Assembly (NCBI RefSeq): GCF_003852535.1
Contig: NZ_QAJP01000003.1
Span: 310,001-374,000, forward strand
Source: Herminiimonas sp. KBW02
Lineage (GTDB): Bacteria; Pseudomonadota; Gammaproteobacteria; Burkholderiales; Burkholderiaceae_D
Reading direction: 5' to 3'
DNA: 64,000 bases
In this document: positions 28,093 to 36,808 of the stretch, in pieces
Layout of the letters: each line of letters opens with the position of its first letter
How positions within the stretch are numbered: position 1 is the stretch's first letter
Position numbers and translations under genes: made by a program
The notes under the pieces: model-generated
Told to the model about the DNA's origin: nothing
The model's input: the letters and a program-made list of their open reading frames with translations, nothing else
Database searches by the model: none

Positions 28093-28231
28093 GTTGTCCT
28101 TCGTTTGTATAAATATTGAAGCGCTAACGCTGCTTTGCATCGGTAAGCGAGTGCCCCCTTACTTTACGTGCAAATGCGATTTCATGTGTGACATCTGTGT
28201 GGCAGGTAATGACAGCAGTATTGTACGAGCG

Positions 28232-28267
28232 AAAAAAAAGCCGCTGACCCGTATGCAGGCAGCGGCT
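28232..28267 (-). terminator. Rho-independent terminator of the chemoreceptor gene
   Basis: Read on the minus strand, the stem AGCCGCTG / CAGCGGCT with a 13-base loop is followed by eight T. It lies 20 bp after the stop of the leftward chemoreceptor gene. Confidence 0.85.
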
Positions 28268-28287
28268 CCTGATGAGGCAACAAATAT

Positions 28288-30270
28288 TTACGCGGCTTTA
28301 CGCTCCAGGCGTTTGGCGTCGGCAGCTATGCGCAAGGTATTGCTGGCTGCGATGGTCTTGCTATCGGACTTCTTTGCTGCGCCTTCTTCCTTGTAGACGC
28401 CACAGCCGATGATCAGATCCTGGTATTTGTCGAGATACATGGACTTGGCTTCCATCTGTTTTGAGATCGGGTTGAGGAAGAGATAATCCTGCCACCCTTT
28501 GCCGTGTGTCTTGATGATGGACAGGCGTTCCTGGATGAAGAAGTTGCCGGCACCGTCTTTGGCATTGATCAGGTCTTTGCCTATCAGTGCCGGGTTGGCG
28601 CCATGTGCCAGGTTCTTGCCTTGCATATCGTAGACCACGACATACAGGTCGCGATCGCAGAACGGACCGAGCTTGTTATTGATCTCGGCAAAGGTCGCAT
28701 CGCGGCCCTTCTCGTGCATGGTCTCGATTGCACGTGTCACCATTTCTGTTGCCTCATCGGCAGTGCCGTGGCTGCCGCTCTTGATGGTGAAGACATCGAC
28801 GACGTTGTTGAGCTCGGTGGTCTGGCTTTGCAGAGATTCAGCAGCAGCGGCCGCCTGTTCGACCAGCGCTGCGTTTTGTTGCGTGACCTGATCCATTTGC
28901 GCGATCGCCTGATTGACCTGTTCTATGCCTATGCTTTGTTCCCGGCTGGCAGAGCTGATCTCATGCATGATGTTGTCGACACGCTTGATGCTGGCCACGA
29001 CTTCATTCATGGTCTCGCCCGCATGTGCCACCAGCTTGCTGCCGCTTTGTACCTTGTGCACCGAGTCTTCGATCAGACCCTTGATCTCGCGGGCGGCAGC
29101 GGAACTGCGCTGTGCCAGGTTGCGGACTTCACCCGCAACCACCGCAAAGCCGCGACCTTGTTCTCCTGCGCGTGCCGCTTCGACTGCGGCATTCAGGGCG
29201 AGGATGTTGGTCTGGAAGGCGATGCTGTCGATGACGCTGATGATGTCCACGATTTTTTTCGAGGACTGGTTGATCGAATCCATGGTGTTGACCACTTCCG
29301 ACACCACGTTGCCACCTTTGACTGCGACTTCGGAAGCGGTGCGTGCCAGTTGATTGGCTTGCTCGGCATTCGCCGCGTTTTCCTTGACGGTAGACGTCAT
29401 TTCTTCCATCGCAGATGCGGTTTCTTCCAGCGAGCTGGCTTGCTGCTCGGTGCGAGACGACAGGTCCAGGTTGCCGGCGGCAATTTCATTGGTCGCGGTG
29501 GACAGGGTCTTGGTGCCGTGGCGGATATTCCATACGACATTGGCCAGACCCTGGCCTATGCTGTTGATCGAAGTCAGCAGTTGCCCGACCTCATCTGTAC
29601 GTTTGGTTTGCAGGCGTATGGTCAGGTCGCCGGTCGCCAGCTTGCGTGCGGTGTGGGTAGCCTGCGCCAGCGGACGCAGCAATATGCTGCGGATTGCGCT
29701 GTATAGCAATCCTGCCAGGATCAATGCGGCGACGAGCGCGACGGCGGCAGAGATATTGCGCAGGGTGCTGGCTTCCTGCGTGAATTCGCTGAGGACAGTA
29801 TCGCCGACTACAATCCAGTTTTTGTTCGGCACTGCGCTGAAGATGGCGATGCGTTCCGCACCATGGCCATCAGCGTAGCGCAGGCTGCCTTCTTTCTGCG
29901 CCAGGATTTCCCTGGCCAGTTCACGCCCGTCAGCAGTTTTGCCGCTTAGTACATTCGGCCCCTGCGCGGCGATGAGCAGCTTGCCGTAGCCCGCGCCCTG
30001 GTTTGCGTCCAGTACCGCGTATTGCCCGCTCTGGCCGACTTTCAGCGCCAGCAGTTTTTGTTTGGTGAGGATGGCGTCTTCGCTCAGGCCGAGTACCAGC
30101 TGTGCCTGGGCATTGACGTCGGCAGTCGCGCGTTGCAGCAGCAGATCGGCAGTCGCCTGGCTACTGAACCAGATAAATGCGCCGAAGCTGAGCGCGATCA
30201 GCAGGAAGGATATGGCGGAAAGTCGGACACCGACGCTGAGCTTGGCTAAGTAACGCTTAAGGCTGTTCAT
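28288..30270 (-). CDS. methyl-accepting chemotaxis protein with periplasmic Cache and extra C-terminal Cache_2-like domain
   Basis: A 660-residue receptor. Membrane helices lie at about 18-38 and 172-195; between them is a Cache-type sensor (QSGQYAVLDANQGAGYGKLL, NKNWIVVGDTVLSEF). HAMP (about 195-250) and the signalling domain follow, the tip reading EAARAGEQGRGFAVVAGEV. After the methylation helices the protein does not stop. Residues about 515-640 form a second Cache_2-like domain (CDRDLYVVVYDMQGKNLAHG, GKGWQDYLFLNP), which would be cytoplasmic. The basic tail ends RLERKAA. Two sensing modules on opposite sides of the membrane are thus likely. The gene has its own terminator and stands alone. 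Confidence 0.9.
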   Translation of the reverse strand: MNSLKRYLAKLSVGVRLSAISFLLIALSFGAFIWFSSQATADLLLQRATADVNAQAQLVLGLSEDAILTKQKLLALKVGQSGQYAVLDANQGAGYGKLLIAAQGPNVLSGKTADGRELAREILAQKEGSLRYADGHGAERIAIFSAVPNKNWIVVGDTVLSEFTQEASTLRNISAAVALVAALILAGLLYSAIRSILLRPLAQATHTARKLATGDLTIRLQTKRTDEVGQLLTSINSIGQGLANVVWNIRHGTKTLSTATNEIAAGNLDLSSRTEQQASSLEETASAMEEMTSTVKENAANAEQANQLARTASEVAVKGGNVVSEVVNTMDSINQSSKKIVDIISVIDSIAFQTNILALNAAVEAARAGEQGRGFAVVAGEVRNLAQRSSAAAREIKGLIEDSVHKVQSGSKLVAHAGETMNEVVASIKRVDNIMHEISSASREQSIGIEQVNQAIAQMDQVTQQNAALVEQAAAAAESLQSQTTELNNVVDVFTIKSGSHGTADEATEMVTRAIETMHEKGRDATFAEINNKLGPFCDRDLYVVVYDMQGKNLAHGANPALIGKDLINAKDGAGNFFIQERLSIIKTHGKGWQDYLFLNPISKQMEAKSMYLDKYQDLIIGCGVYKEEGAAKKSDSKTIAASNTLRIAADAKRLERKAA

Positions 30271-30594
30271 CTCTTACTTCCATCCATGATGAGGTTGTAC
30301 GAAAAACTGCAACTGGCGATGATGCTCTGTGGAAACATCATAACTGTATAACGGACGATTTCTGCAGGAATCAAGCAATGCTGCATTGCACGATGTTGTG
30401 CGCCTGCACTACGATAAAACCGGGGCAAGAATGCTGCCGGACATTAAAAGCCAACGATTCAAACAGTTAGCGTGTAATGTTGGGGAACAGTGAGAGCTTG
30501 TTTCACGTCTTTTATTCGCCTTATATATTTATTATTGGCATTTATTTCGGCAACGATAACGGGCAAGCCCCGTCCCAAACTTGATATAAATCAA
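30271..30594. other. divergent intergenic region before pncB
   Basis: This 324-bp region between the chemoreceptor gene and pncB has no convincing gene. The frame of pncB stays open upstream to 30490, but that extension is AT-rich, hydrophobic and contains a likely promoter, so I treat it as noncoding. Confidence 0.5.
30501..30529 (+). promoter_or_regulatory. pncB: candidate sigma-70 promoter of pncB
   Basis: TTTCAC at 30501-30506 and TATATT at 30524-30529 are 17 bp apart. Initiation would fall near 30536, some 60 bp before the preferred ATG 30595. Confidence 0.4.
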
Positions 30595-31788
30595 ATGAAT
30601 CCTATTGTTCGCAGCCTGCTGGAAAACGATTTGTACAAGTTCACGATGTGGCAGGCGCTGTTGCACAGCCACCCCGGCGTGCAGGCCGAATACGCATTTG
30701 TCTGTCGCAATACACCGGCCTATCCGCTGAGTGAATTGCAGGCGGATGTCGAACGCGAACTCGATCATTTATGCACGCTGTACTTTAGCGAAGATGAACT
30801 GGCTTATCTGCGCAGTTTGCGTTTCATGAAAAGCGACTTCGTTGATTTCCTCGCCGTGTTTCGCTTTCAGCGCAAATTCATTTCGGTCAGCAGCGACGGC
30901 GATACCCTGAACATCCATGCCGCCGGGCCGCAGGTGCATGTGATGGGGTTTGAGATCTTCGTGCTGTATATCGTCAATGAATTGTATTTTCGTCGTTTCG
31001 ACCAGCAAGCGGTTCTGGCCGAAGGGCGGCAACGACTGCAAGCGAAGATAGCGTTGCTGCAGGCATTCGGCAACGAAGCGGAACGCAAGCACCCGTTCGA
31101 ATTTTTTGATTTCGGGGTGCGTCGTCGCTACTCCGCTGCCTGGCAGGAAGAAGTGGTGGTCACGCTGGCGCGCGAAGTGCCGCAGTACTTCAAAGGCAGC
31201 TCAAATGTGTATCTGGCGAAGAAGTATGGCCTGACGCCTATCGGCACCATGGCGCATGAATACCTGCAAGCCTATCAATCATTTGGTGTGCGTTTGCGTG
31301 ACTTTCAGAAGGCGGCACTGGAAGACTGGGTGCAGGAATACCGCGGTGATTTGGGAATCGCGTTGACGGATGTTGTTGGCATGGACGCCTTCCTCAGTGA
31401 TTTTGATTTGTACTTTGCCAAATTATTCGACGGCTTGCGCCATGATTCCGGCGATCCGATCGTGTGGGGTGAGAAGGCGCTGGCGCATTATGCGAAGTTG
31501 CGGATAGATGCGATGACCAAGCGCCTGGTGTTTTCCGATGCACTGGATTTGCCGACCGCGTTTGCGTTGTATCGCCACTTCGCTGATCGCGTCATGACAG
31601 GCTTCGGCATAGGGACGAACTTGTCGAACGATACCGGGATCGCAACCTTGAATATTGTGATGAAGCTGATGTCCTGCAACGGACAGCCTGTCGCCAAGCT
31701 GTCCGATTCTGCAGGCAAGACTTTATGTACTGATGAAACGTTCCTGGCCTACCTGCGCCAGGTGTTTCATCATCCACAAATCAACTGA
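30595..31788 (+). CDS. pncB: nicotinate phosphoribosyltransferase
   Basis: A 397-residue cytoplasmic enzyme making nicotinate mononucleotide from nicotinate, PRPP and ATP, the first step of NAD salvage by the Preiss-Handler route. Typical start [20 protein letters not shown]. The catalytic loop [12 protein letters not shown] carries the His that is phosphorylated in this family. SSNVYLAKK, the phosphate-binding GLRHDSGDP and [10 protein letters not shown] are all conserved PncB motifs. Length matches the E. coli enzyme. The ATG at 30595 fits the family start; there is no strong ribosome binding site. The stop is 3 bp from the convergent ompW stop. Confidence 0.95.
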   Translation: MNPIVRSLLENDLYKFTMWQALLHSHPGVQAEYAFVCRNTPAYPLSELQADVERELDHLCTLYFSEDELAYLRSLRFMKSDFVDFLAVFRFQRKFISVSSDGDTLNIHAAGPQVHVMGFEIFVLYIVNELYFRRFDQQAVLAEGRQRLQAKIALLQAFGNEAERKHPFEFFDFGVRRRYSAAWQEEVVVTLAREVPQYFKGSSNVYLAKKYGLTPIGTMAHEYLQAYQSFGVRLRDFQKAALEDWVQEYRGDLGIALTDVVGMDAFLSDFDLYFAKLFDGLRHDSGDPIVWGEKALAHYAKLRIDAMTKRLVFSDALDLPTAFALYRHFADRVMTGFGIGTNLSNDTGIATLNIVMKLMSCNGQPVAKLSDSAGKTLCTDETFLAYLRQVFHHPQIN

Positions 31789-31791
31789 TGA

Positions 31792-32517
31792 TCAGAACTT
31801 GTAGCCGACCGAGAGGAAGGTTACGAGTGGATCGAGTGTCAGAGTGGTTGTATTTCTCGAGACCACTGTATTGCCAATACGCCCGGTAATATCGGCATCG
31901 GTTTTGAGCGGGATGTATGCGACGGAAAGACCCAGCGACCATCTTTCAGTGAGATTGTAAGTAAGACCTGCATTGGCCACTGGCGCCCACGAGGAACTAA
32001 GGTCGGCTGTCGCAGTTCCGCCTGGTGCATTGCCAGTGACTCGGCGTTGCAACGAGGAGGACAAGTTAACGCTTGAATACCAGACACGAGTTACGCCCAG
32101 ACCCACAAACGGACGCAATTTCGAATTTTTGTCACCGAAGTACCATTTCGCAATGAGTGCAGGACTCCATTGCTTGGCTTCACCTAGTTGGCCAAGACTC
32201 GCTAGTGTGCCGCCTCCGTACAGTTTGAATTTCGGCGGGATGCCCAAATCGGCAGTAAGTGCAAAGTTATCGGTGAAGAAATGAGTAAAGGCGACGCCAA
32301 GAGTATCGGCATTACTGATGGTGGCGCTGCTGCCGGCTACAGGTCCGATTGGTGCCATGCGACTAAAAAGTGGTTCACTTTTTTCATCTGGTCGCAAATG
32401 AAACCAACCTACGTTAACGATGTTGTCGCCGGCCTGCTGCGCTGCTGCAGGTAAAGAAATTGCCGCAAGTACGGATACGGCGGCAAGTTTAGATAGCACA
32501 CTAAAAGGTTTTGTCAT
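31792..32517 (-). CDS. ompW: OmpW-family outer-membrane protein
   Basis: A 241-residue small beta-barrel. The signal peptide ends in LPAAAQQ (about residue 27). OmpW hallmarks are VNVGWFHLRPDEKSEPL after the signal, GVAFTHFFTDNFALT, RPFVGLGVTRVWYSS and the C-terminal LDPLVTFLSVGYKF ending in Phe, as expected for Bam-dependent insertion. In this family it forms a hydrophobic-molecule channel of the outer membrane. ATG 32517 has GAGGGG upstream. Its end lies 3 bp from pncB. Confidence 0.92.
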   Translation of the reverse strand: MTKPFSVLSKLAAVSVLAAISLPAAAQQAGDNIVNVGWFHLRPDEKSEPLFSRMAPIGPVAGSSATISNADTLGVAFTHFFTDNFALTADLGIPPKFKLYGGGTLASLGQLGEAKQWSPALIAKWYFGDKNSKLRPFVGLGVTRVWYSSVNLSSSLQRRVTGNAPGGTATADLSSSWAPVANAGLTYNLTERWSLGLSVAYIPLKTDADITGRIGNTVVSRNTTTLTLDPLVTFLSVGYKF

Positions 32518-32657
32518 TATTAGTCCCCTCATATTGTTATGCTTCGGCAGTTTTTGGGATTGCGTTCTTACCTTACCCTCTTCAAAAAAGTTCTACAACT
32601 GCTGGATGAGCGATTAAACGATTTCGCAACAGTCTGGTTCGGTGACATCTGTAAAAT

Positions 32658-33638
32658 TTACGTATCGCTGGCGATACAGTCACGGCCTTTTTGTTTCGCC
32701 CGATAAAGTCTGCGATCGACTTCTTCGATGAATTGCAACGGCTCATCCCCATAACATGGGATGACGGTATGCACGCCGAGGCTGATGGTTAATCGTTGAC
32801 CTATGCCGGATTTCTCATGCACGATCTGTTCGTCCGCGATCAGCTTGCGGCAGCGTTCGGCCACGGTCAGTGCTGACAGTTCATTGGTTTCCGGCAGGAT
32901 GAGGATGAATTCTTCGCCGCCAAAGCGGCCAAAGAAATCGCGTGAGCGGCTGGCCGCACTACTCAGGGTTTGCGCTACCTGCCTGAGGCAATGGTCGCCC
33001 TGGATATGACCGTAGTGATCGTTATATTGCTTGAAGTAATCTATATCCAGCATGATGACGGAGATCGGCCGCTTGTCGTTTTTGGCATTCGCCCATTCCA
33101 GTTTCATGACGGAATCGAACATGCGGCGGTTCGCAACGCCGGTCAGGCCATCCTTGAAGGAGAGGGTTTCCAGTTCTTTTTGCAGGTCAATCAGCTTGGC
33201 TTCGGTTTTTTTTCGTTCATTGATGTCGAACATGAAACCGATCAATGCATCGACTGAGCCATCTGGCTTGCGCGCCACATGCACGACGTCGCGGATCCAG
33301 ACGTAGTCACCATTTTGGGCCAATGCCCGGTAGTCGGCTTCATGGTCGGCGCCAGCTTGTGATTGCGCGACGCAGAAATTGACAATTGCTTCACGCTCAT
33401 CCGGATGGATGCGTGAAGCCCAGTCGTTCACCGATACCCAGCTATCCTGCGGCCAGCCGAGCACGCCTTCTATCTGCGGCCCGATATAGGTGAACTGCAT
33501 GGTGGCCCAGTCTATCTTCCACGGTATCGCTTTGGTCGACTCGAGCAAAGTCTTATAGACGGAACTGTCGAGCTCCATCTTTGGTGCAATATCATTCATC
33601 TTTTCCGGCTTCGATAGTGTAGCCTCGTGAGCTGGCAT
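32658..33638 (-). CDS. PAS-GGDEF diguanylate cyclase
   Basis: A soluble 326-residue protein. A PAS domain (PAS_3 type, about 25-145: WASRIHPDEREAIVNF, YVWIRDVVHV) is followed by a short coiled coil and a GGDEF domain (about 160-320). The active site is GGEEF and the I-site RSRD lies five residues before it, so it should be an active, product-inhibited cyclase. No membrane segment. ATG 33638 gives the longest form; ATG 33599, with GGA four bases upstream, is also possible. It makes the same second messenger as WspR, and its ligand is unknown. Confidence 0.9.
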   Translation of the reverse strand: MPAHEATLSKPEKMNDIAPKMELDSSVYKTLLESTKAIPWKIDWATMQFTYIGPQIEGVLGWPQDSWVSVNDWASRIHPDEREAIVNFCVAQSQAGADHEADYRALAQNGDYVWIRDVVHVARKPDGSVDALIGFMFDINERKKTEAKLIDLQKELETLSFKDGLTGVANRRMFDSVMKLEWANAKNDKRPISVIMLDIDYFKQYNDHYGHIQGDHCLRQVAQTLSSAASRSRDFFGRFGGEEFILILPETNELSALTVAERCRKLIADEQIVHEKSGIGQRLTISLGVHTVIPCYGDEPLQFIEEVDRRLYRAKQKGRDCIASDT

Positions 33639-33793
33639 TCAGCGCTTTGCCGGCTTCCTCAGCTTTTATATATAGAAATCTGATGCTGCTGCCGATCACT
33701 CTATCACGTGGAAAGCTAATAAATATGATGTGTTGCGTGCTTTTCTCGGGTAAAAATGGATAAGCTGTCGGTATTCAAATCGCTGGAAGAATT

Positions 33794-34159
33794 ATGACTA
33801 AGAATGAAGCCATGAAACGGGTCAATGAAGAGCTGCATGCCAACCTGTTGAATGATAAAAATACACAGTGGTCAACTGTCGTGCCGTACGCCGGTGACGA
33901 AGGTTGGTGGCTGAACATCCCGTTGTCGGGATTTCGCCAGGAGCGACATTTCCTGATCTGTAGTGAAAAGGCGAAAAGCTTTCGCCATATCCGCATCAAG
34001 GCCAATACCATTTTGAGTCCCGCGACCAAGTTCCGCTGCAAGGATCAGATGGCCGATGTTTTTATCTCGGCGAAGAATGCCAAGCGCCTGGTCGATACGC
34101 TGCCGGGAGGAACCAAGTTCAGTTTCGACAAGTATGTCTTCGGAGAATATAACTTTTAA
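33794..34159 (+). CDS. hypothetical protein (121 residues)
   Basis: A soluble basic protein containing GDEGWWLNIPLSGFRQERHF, ending KFSFDKYVFGEYNF. I do not recognise a family. ATG 33794 has GGAAGAA just upstream. It is followed by the bidirectional terminator shared with ahpF. Confidence 0.7.
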   Translation: MTKNEAMKRVNEELHANLLNDKNTQWSTVVPYAGDEGWWLNIPLSGFRQERHFLICSEKAKSFRHIRIKANTILSPATKFRCKDQMADVFISAKNAKRLVDTLPGGTKFSFDKYVFGEYNF

Positions 34160-34178
34160 GCCTAAGGCAGCCCAAAAG

Positions 34179-34205
34179 AAAAAGCCGCATCGCTGCGGCT
34201 TTTTT
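34179..34205. terminator. bidirectional Rho-independent terminator
   Basis: The stem AAAAAGCCGCA and its complement, with the loop TCGC, has A and T runs on the two sides. It ends both the rightward 121-residue gene and the leftward ahpF. Confidence 0.9.
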
Positions 34206-34227
34206 GTTGGACTACGTATTACGATGC

Positions 34228-35823
34228 TTACGCTGTTACGGCTTCGCTGGCAGCCGGTGCTTCGACCTCATCCGTATCCGAGCTGCGGATCAGGTAATCG
34301 AAGGCGCTCAACGATGCCTTCGCACCCTCGCCGACCGCAATCACGATTTGCTTGTACGGCACCGTGGTTACGTCGCCAGCTGCAAACACGCCTGGTACCG
34401 AGGTACGGCCATGCGAGTCAACTTCGATTTCGCCATGACGCGACAAGGCAACAGTGCCTTTCAGCCATTCAGTGTTAGGCACCAGGCCGATCTGGATAAA
34501 GACGCCTTCCAGTTCCACCGATTTGCTTTCTTCGGTTTTACGATCCTTGTAGACCAGGCCGTTGACACGTTTGCCGTCGCCGGTGATTTCCGTCGTTTGT
34601 GCCGACGTGATCACGGTGACATTCGCCAGGCTATGCAATTTGCGTTGCAAGACCGCATCGGCACGCAATTCTGCGCCGAATTCGATCAGGGTCACATGAC
34701 CGACGATACCTGCCAGGTCGATTGCTGCTTCGACGCCGGAGTTACCGCCACCGATGACTGCTACACGTTTGCCTTTGAACAATGGGCCGTCGCAGTGCGG
34801 GCAGTACGCAACACCTTTGTTGCGGTATTCGTTTTCGCCCGGCACGTTGATGGTTCTCCAGCGTGCACCGGTTGCCAGGATCACGGATTTGCTTTTCAGC
34901 GAACCGCCGTCTTTCAATTTGATCTCGATCAGCTTGCCCGGTACCAGCTCGGACGCCAGTTGCACGTTCATGATATCGACCTCATAACTGCGCACGTGCT
35001 GTTCCAGCGCGACGGCGAATTTCGGGCCGTCGGTTTCCTGTACCGAGACAAAGTTTTCGATCGACAGCGTATCCAGCACCTGACCGCCGAAGCGCTCAGC
35101 AACTACGCCAGTACGTATGCCTTTGCGCGCCGCATAAATCGCAGCTGCTGCACCTGCAGGTCCGCCGCCGACGATCAGCACGTCATACGGTGCTTTCGCG
35201 CTCAGCTCTTCAGCCTTGCGTTTGTTACCGCCGGTGTCGAGCTTGGCCAGGATCTGTTCGATGCTGACGCGACCAGACTCGAACGGTTGACCGTTCATGA
35301 AGGTCGTCGGCACAGCCATGATCTCGCGTTCCTTGACTTCGTCCTGGAACAAGCCACCATCGATAGTGACGGCACGGATGCGCGGATTGATCAAAGCCAT
35401 GACGTTGAACGCCTGCACGACTTCCGGGCAGTTATGGCAAGACAAAGACATATAAGTCTCGAAGGTGTAGTCGCCGTCCAGGTTACGGATCTGTTCGATG
35501 ACCGAGTCTTCGAGTTTCAATGGGTGGCCGCCGGTTTGCAGCAAAGCCAGCACCAGAGAGGTGAATTCGTGTCCCATCGGAATCGCGGCGAATTGTATGC
35601 CTGCGTGTGCGTCCGGGCGCTTGATGACAAAAGAAGGTTTGCGCTCGTTATCATCGGTGCGTTCGATCAGTGTGATCTTGTCGGTCAGCACAACGATTTC
35701 TTGCAGCAACTCCTGCAATTCACGAGATTTGTCGCTGCCATCGAGTGACGCAACGATCTCGATCGGTTGCACGATCTTTTCCAAATAAGCGGCTAATTGG
35801 GTTTTGAGATTGGCATCTAACAT
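34228..35823 (-). CDS. ahpF: AhpF, alkyl hydroperoxide reductase subunit F (NADH:peroxiredoxin reductase)
   Basis: A 531-residue flavoprotein that moves electrons from NADH to AhpC. The N-terminal tandem thioredoxin-fold domain (about 1-200) has the redox pair Cys129-Cys132 in SCHNCPEVV. Then a thioredoxin-reductase-like part carries the FAD site [19 protein letters not shown], the active disulfide [11 protein letters not shown] near 350, the NADH site [17 protein letters not shown] and the C-terminal FAD element [10 protein letters not shown]. Length and motifs match E. coli AhpF. It lies 94 bp after ahpC in the same direction, with a GC-rich hairpin between them. Confidence 0.96.
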   Translation of the reverse strand: MLDANLKTQLAAYLEKIVQPIEIVASLDGSDKSRELQELLQEIVVLTDKITLIERTDDNERKPSFVIKRPDAHAGIQFAAIPMGHEFTSLVLALLQTGGHPLKLEDSVIEQIRNLDGDYTFETYMSLSCHNCPEVVQAFNVMALINPRIRAVTIDGGLFQDEVKEREIMAVPTTFMNGQPFESGRVSIEQILAKLDTGGNKRKAEELSAKAPYDVLIVGGGPAGAAAAIYAARKGIRTGVVAERFGGQVLDTLSIENFVSVQETDGPKFAVALEQHVRSYEVDIMNVQLASELVPGKLIEIKLKDGGSLKSKSVILATGARWRTINVPGENEYRNKGVAYCPHCDGPLFKGKRVAVIGGGNSGVEAAIDLAGIVGHVTLIEFGAELRADAVLQRKLHSLANVTVITSAQTTEITGDGKRVNGLVYKDRKTEESKSVELEGVFIQIGLVPNTEWLKGTVALSRHGEIEVDSHGRTSVPGVFAAGDVTTVPYKQIVIAVGEGAKASLSAFDYLIRSSDTDEVEAPAASEAVTA

Positions 35824-35866
35824 GATGGTCCCTGCTTTCTATTCAGTTTAAAAATAAAGTCCTGCA

Positions 35867-35890
35867 TGTCCGGGCCACACGGCCCGGACA
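35867..35890. promoter_or_regulatory. GC-rich hairpin between ahpC and ahpF
   Basis: A perfect 10-bp stem (TGTCCGGGCC and its complement) with loop ACAC lies between the ahpC stop and the ahpF start. On the transcribed strand a T-rich stretch follows about ten bases later. It could be a partial terminator or an mRNA-stabilising hairpin giving more ahpC than ahpF. Confidence 0.6.
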
Positions 35891-35917
35891 GTCCTGCAAT
35901 TACTTATTCACTACAAC

Positions 35918-36481
35918 TTAGATTTTGCCGACCAGATCCAGCGATGGAGCCAGGGTTTTTTCGCCTTCGTTCCATTTTGCCGGGCAAACTTCGTTCGGGT
36001 GTGCTGCGGTGTATTGAGCAGCTTTCAGCTTGCGCAGTGTTTCCGAAACGTCACGAGCGATTTCGTTCGAGTGGATTTCCAGAGTTTTGATCACGCCGTC
36101 TGGATTGATCACGAAGGTACCGCGCAGCGACAGGCCTTCTTCAGGAATGTGCACGCCGAATGCGTTGGTCAGTTGGTGAGTCGGGTCGCCAACCAATGGG
36201 AACTTAGCTTTGCCAACTGCTGGCGATGTTTCGTGCCAAACTTTGTGCGAGAAGTGGGTATCGGTTGTAACGATGTAAACTTCGGTACCCAATTTTTGGA
36301 ATTCTGCATAGCTGTCAGCTGCATCTTCAACTTCTGTTGGGCAGTTGAATGTGAACGCTGCTGGCATGAAAATCAGCACGGACCATTTGCCCTTCAACGA
36401 TTGTTCGGTAACGTCAATGAACTTGCCGTTGTGGAAAGCTTGGGTCTTGAAAGGCTGGACCTGTGTATTAATAAGGGACAT
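35918..36481 (-). CDS. ahpC: AhpC, 2-Cys peroxiredoxin
   Basis: A 187-residue peroxidase, the same length as E. coli AhpC. It reduces hydrogen peroxide and organic hydroperoxides. The peroxidatic Cys47 lies in FTFNCPTE and the resolving Cys166 in NEVCPAKW; THFSHKVWHE and PLVGDPTHQLTNAFGV are also typical. I chose ATG 36481 because it restores the canonical start MSLINTQVQPFK and has AAGGA upstream. It leads the ahpCF pair. No OxyR gene is nearby in the window. Confidence 0.97.
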   Translation of the reverse strand: MSLINTQVQPFKTQAFHNGKFIDVTEQSLKGKWSVLIFMPAAFTFNCPTEVEDAADSYAEFQKLGTEVYIVTTDTHFSHKVWHETSPAVGKAKFPLVGDPTHQLTNAFGVHIPEEGLSLRGTFVINPDGVIKTLEIHSNEIARDVSETLRKLKAAQYTAAHPNEVCPAKWNEGEKTLAPSLDLVGKI

Positions 36482-36563
36482 GTCGTTTTTCCTTGGTTGG
36501 GTTAAAAAAGTAGCTTCGTTACTGCACAAGTACGAATGATAGAGAAGTATCCGTCATTTGCAT

Positions 36564-36589
36564 AATTGATTTAATTTACAAAATCAATT
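36564..36589. promoter_or_regulatory. AT-rich inverted repeat upstream of ahpC, candidate operator
   Basis: AATTGATTT and its exact complement are separated by eight bases, about 83-108 bp upstream of the ahpC start. It is not the spaced ATAG/CTAT pattern of an OxyR site. The 13-mer AATTGATTTAATT within it recurs in the palindrome upstream of the TetR gene at 44503. Confidence 0.4.
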
Positions 36590-36704
36590 TATTTTCGCTA
36601 TCAAAAAGGCGATGCCATAGCCGATATCGAAGCTACTATTATGCAGTTTTACTGCGACTCTGGTGTGACAAGCCGGGTTTTAAAGAAAATTCGACGTGAA
36701 ATCG

Positions 36705-36726
36705 GCTGATTTGGCCCGAAATCAGC
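36705..36726. promoter_or_regulatory. inverted repeat overlapping the aldolase promoter, candidate operator
   Basis: GCTGATTT and its complement flank GGCCCG. The right arm reaches the expected -35 position of a promoter whose TATAAT -10 box is at 36746-36751, so a repressor bound here could block the aldolase-tautomerase operon. There is no T run, which argues against a terminator. Confidence 0.45.
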
Positions 36727-36808
36727 GTGCCGCACACTATGACTCTATAATTTCACCCTTGGTGACGCCTGAGCGGCGTCGTTTGCTTCAGATACTTAGC
36801 AAGGTGAT

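Larger units (their letters stand above)
36482..36808. other. divergent regulatory region between ahpC and an aldolase gene
   Basis: The 327 bp have no gene. They contain a perfect AT-rich inverted repeat at 36564-36589 nearer ahpC, another inverted repeat at 36705-36726, and a consensus -10 box TATAAT at 36746-36751 reading toward the aldolase gene. Confidence 0.55.

Noticed and set aside
28504-29706. 400-codon open frame opposite the chemoreceptor gene
   Set aside because: Composition is that of a shadow frame; the chemoreceptor motifs on the minus strand are decisive.
34204-35748. Very long open frame antisense to ahpF on the plus strand
   Set aside because: It is a mirror of the strongly biased codons of ahpF, has no ribosome binding site and shows no protein family pattern, while ahpF is unmistakable.
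36598-36639. CTAT/ATAG/CTAT elements upstream of ahpC as an OxyR site
   Set aside because: The elements are spaced 19 bases apart instead of the 11-base period of OxyR sites, so I do not call it.
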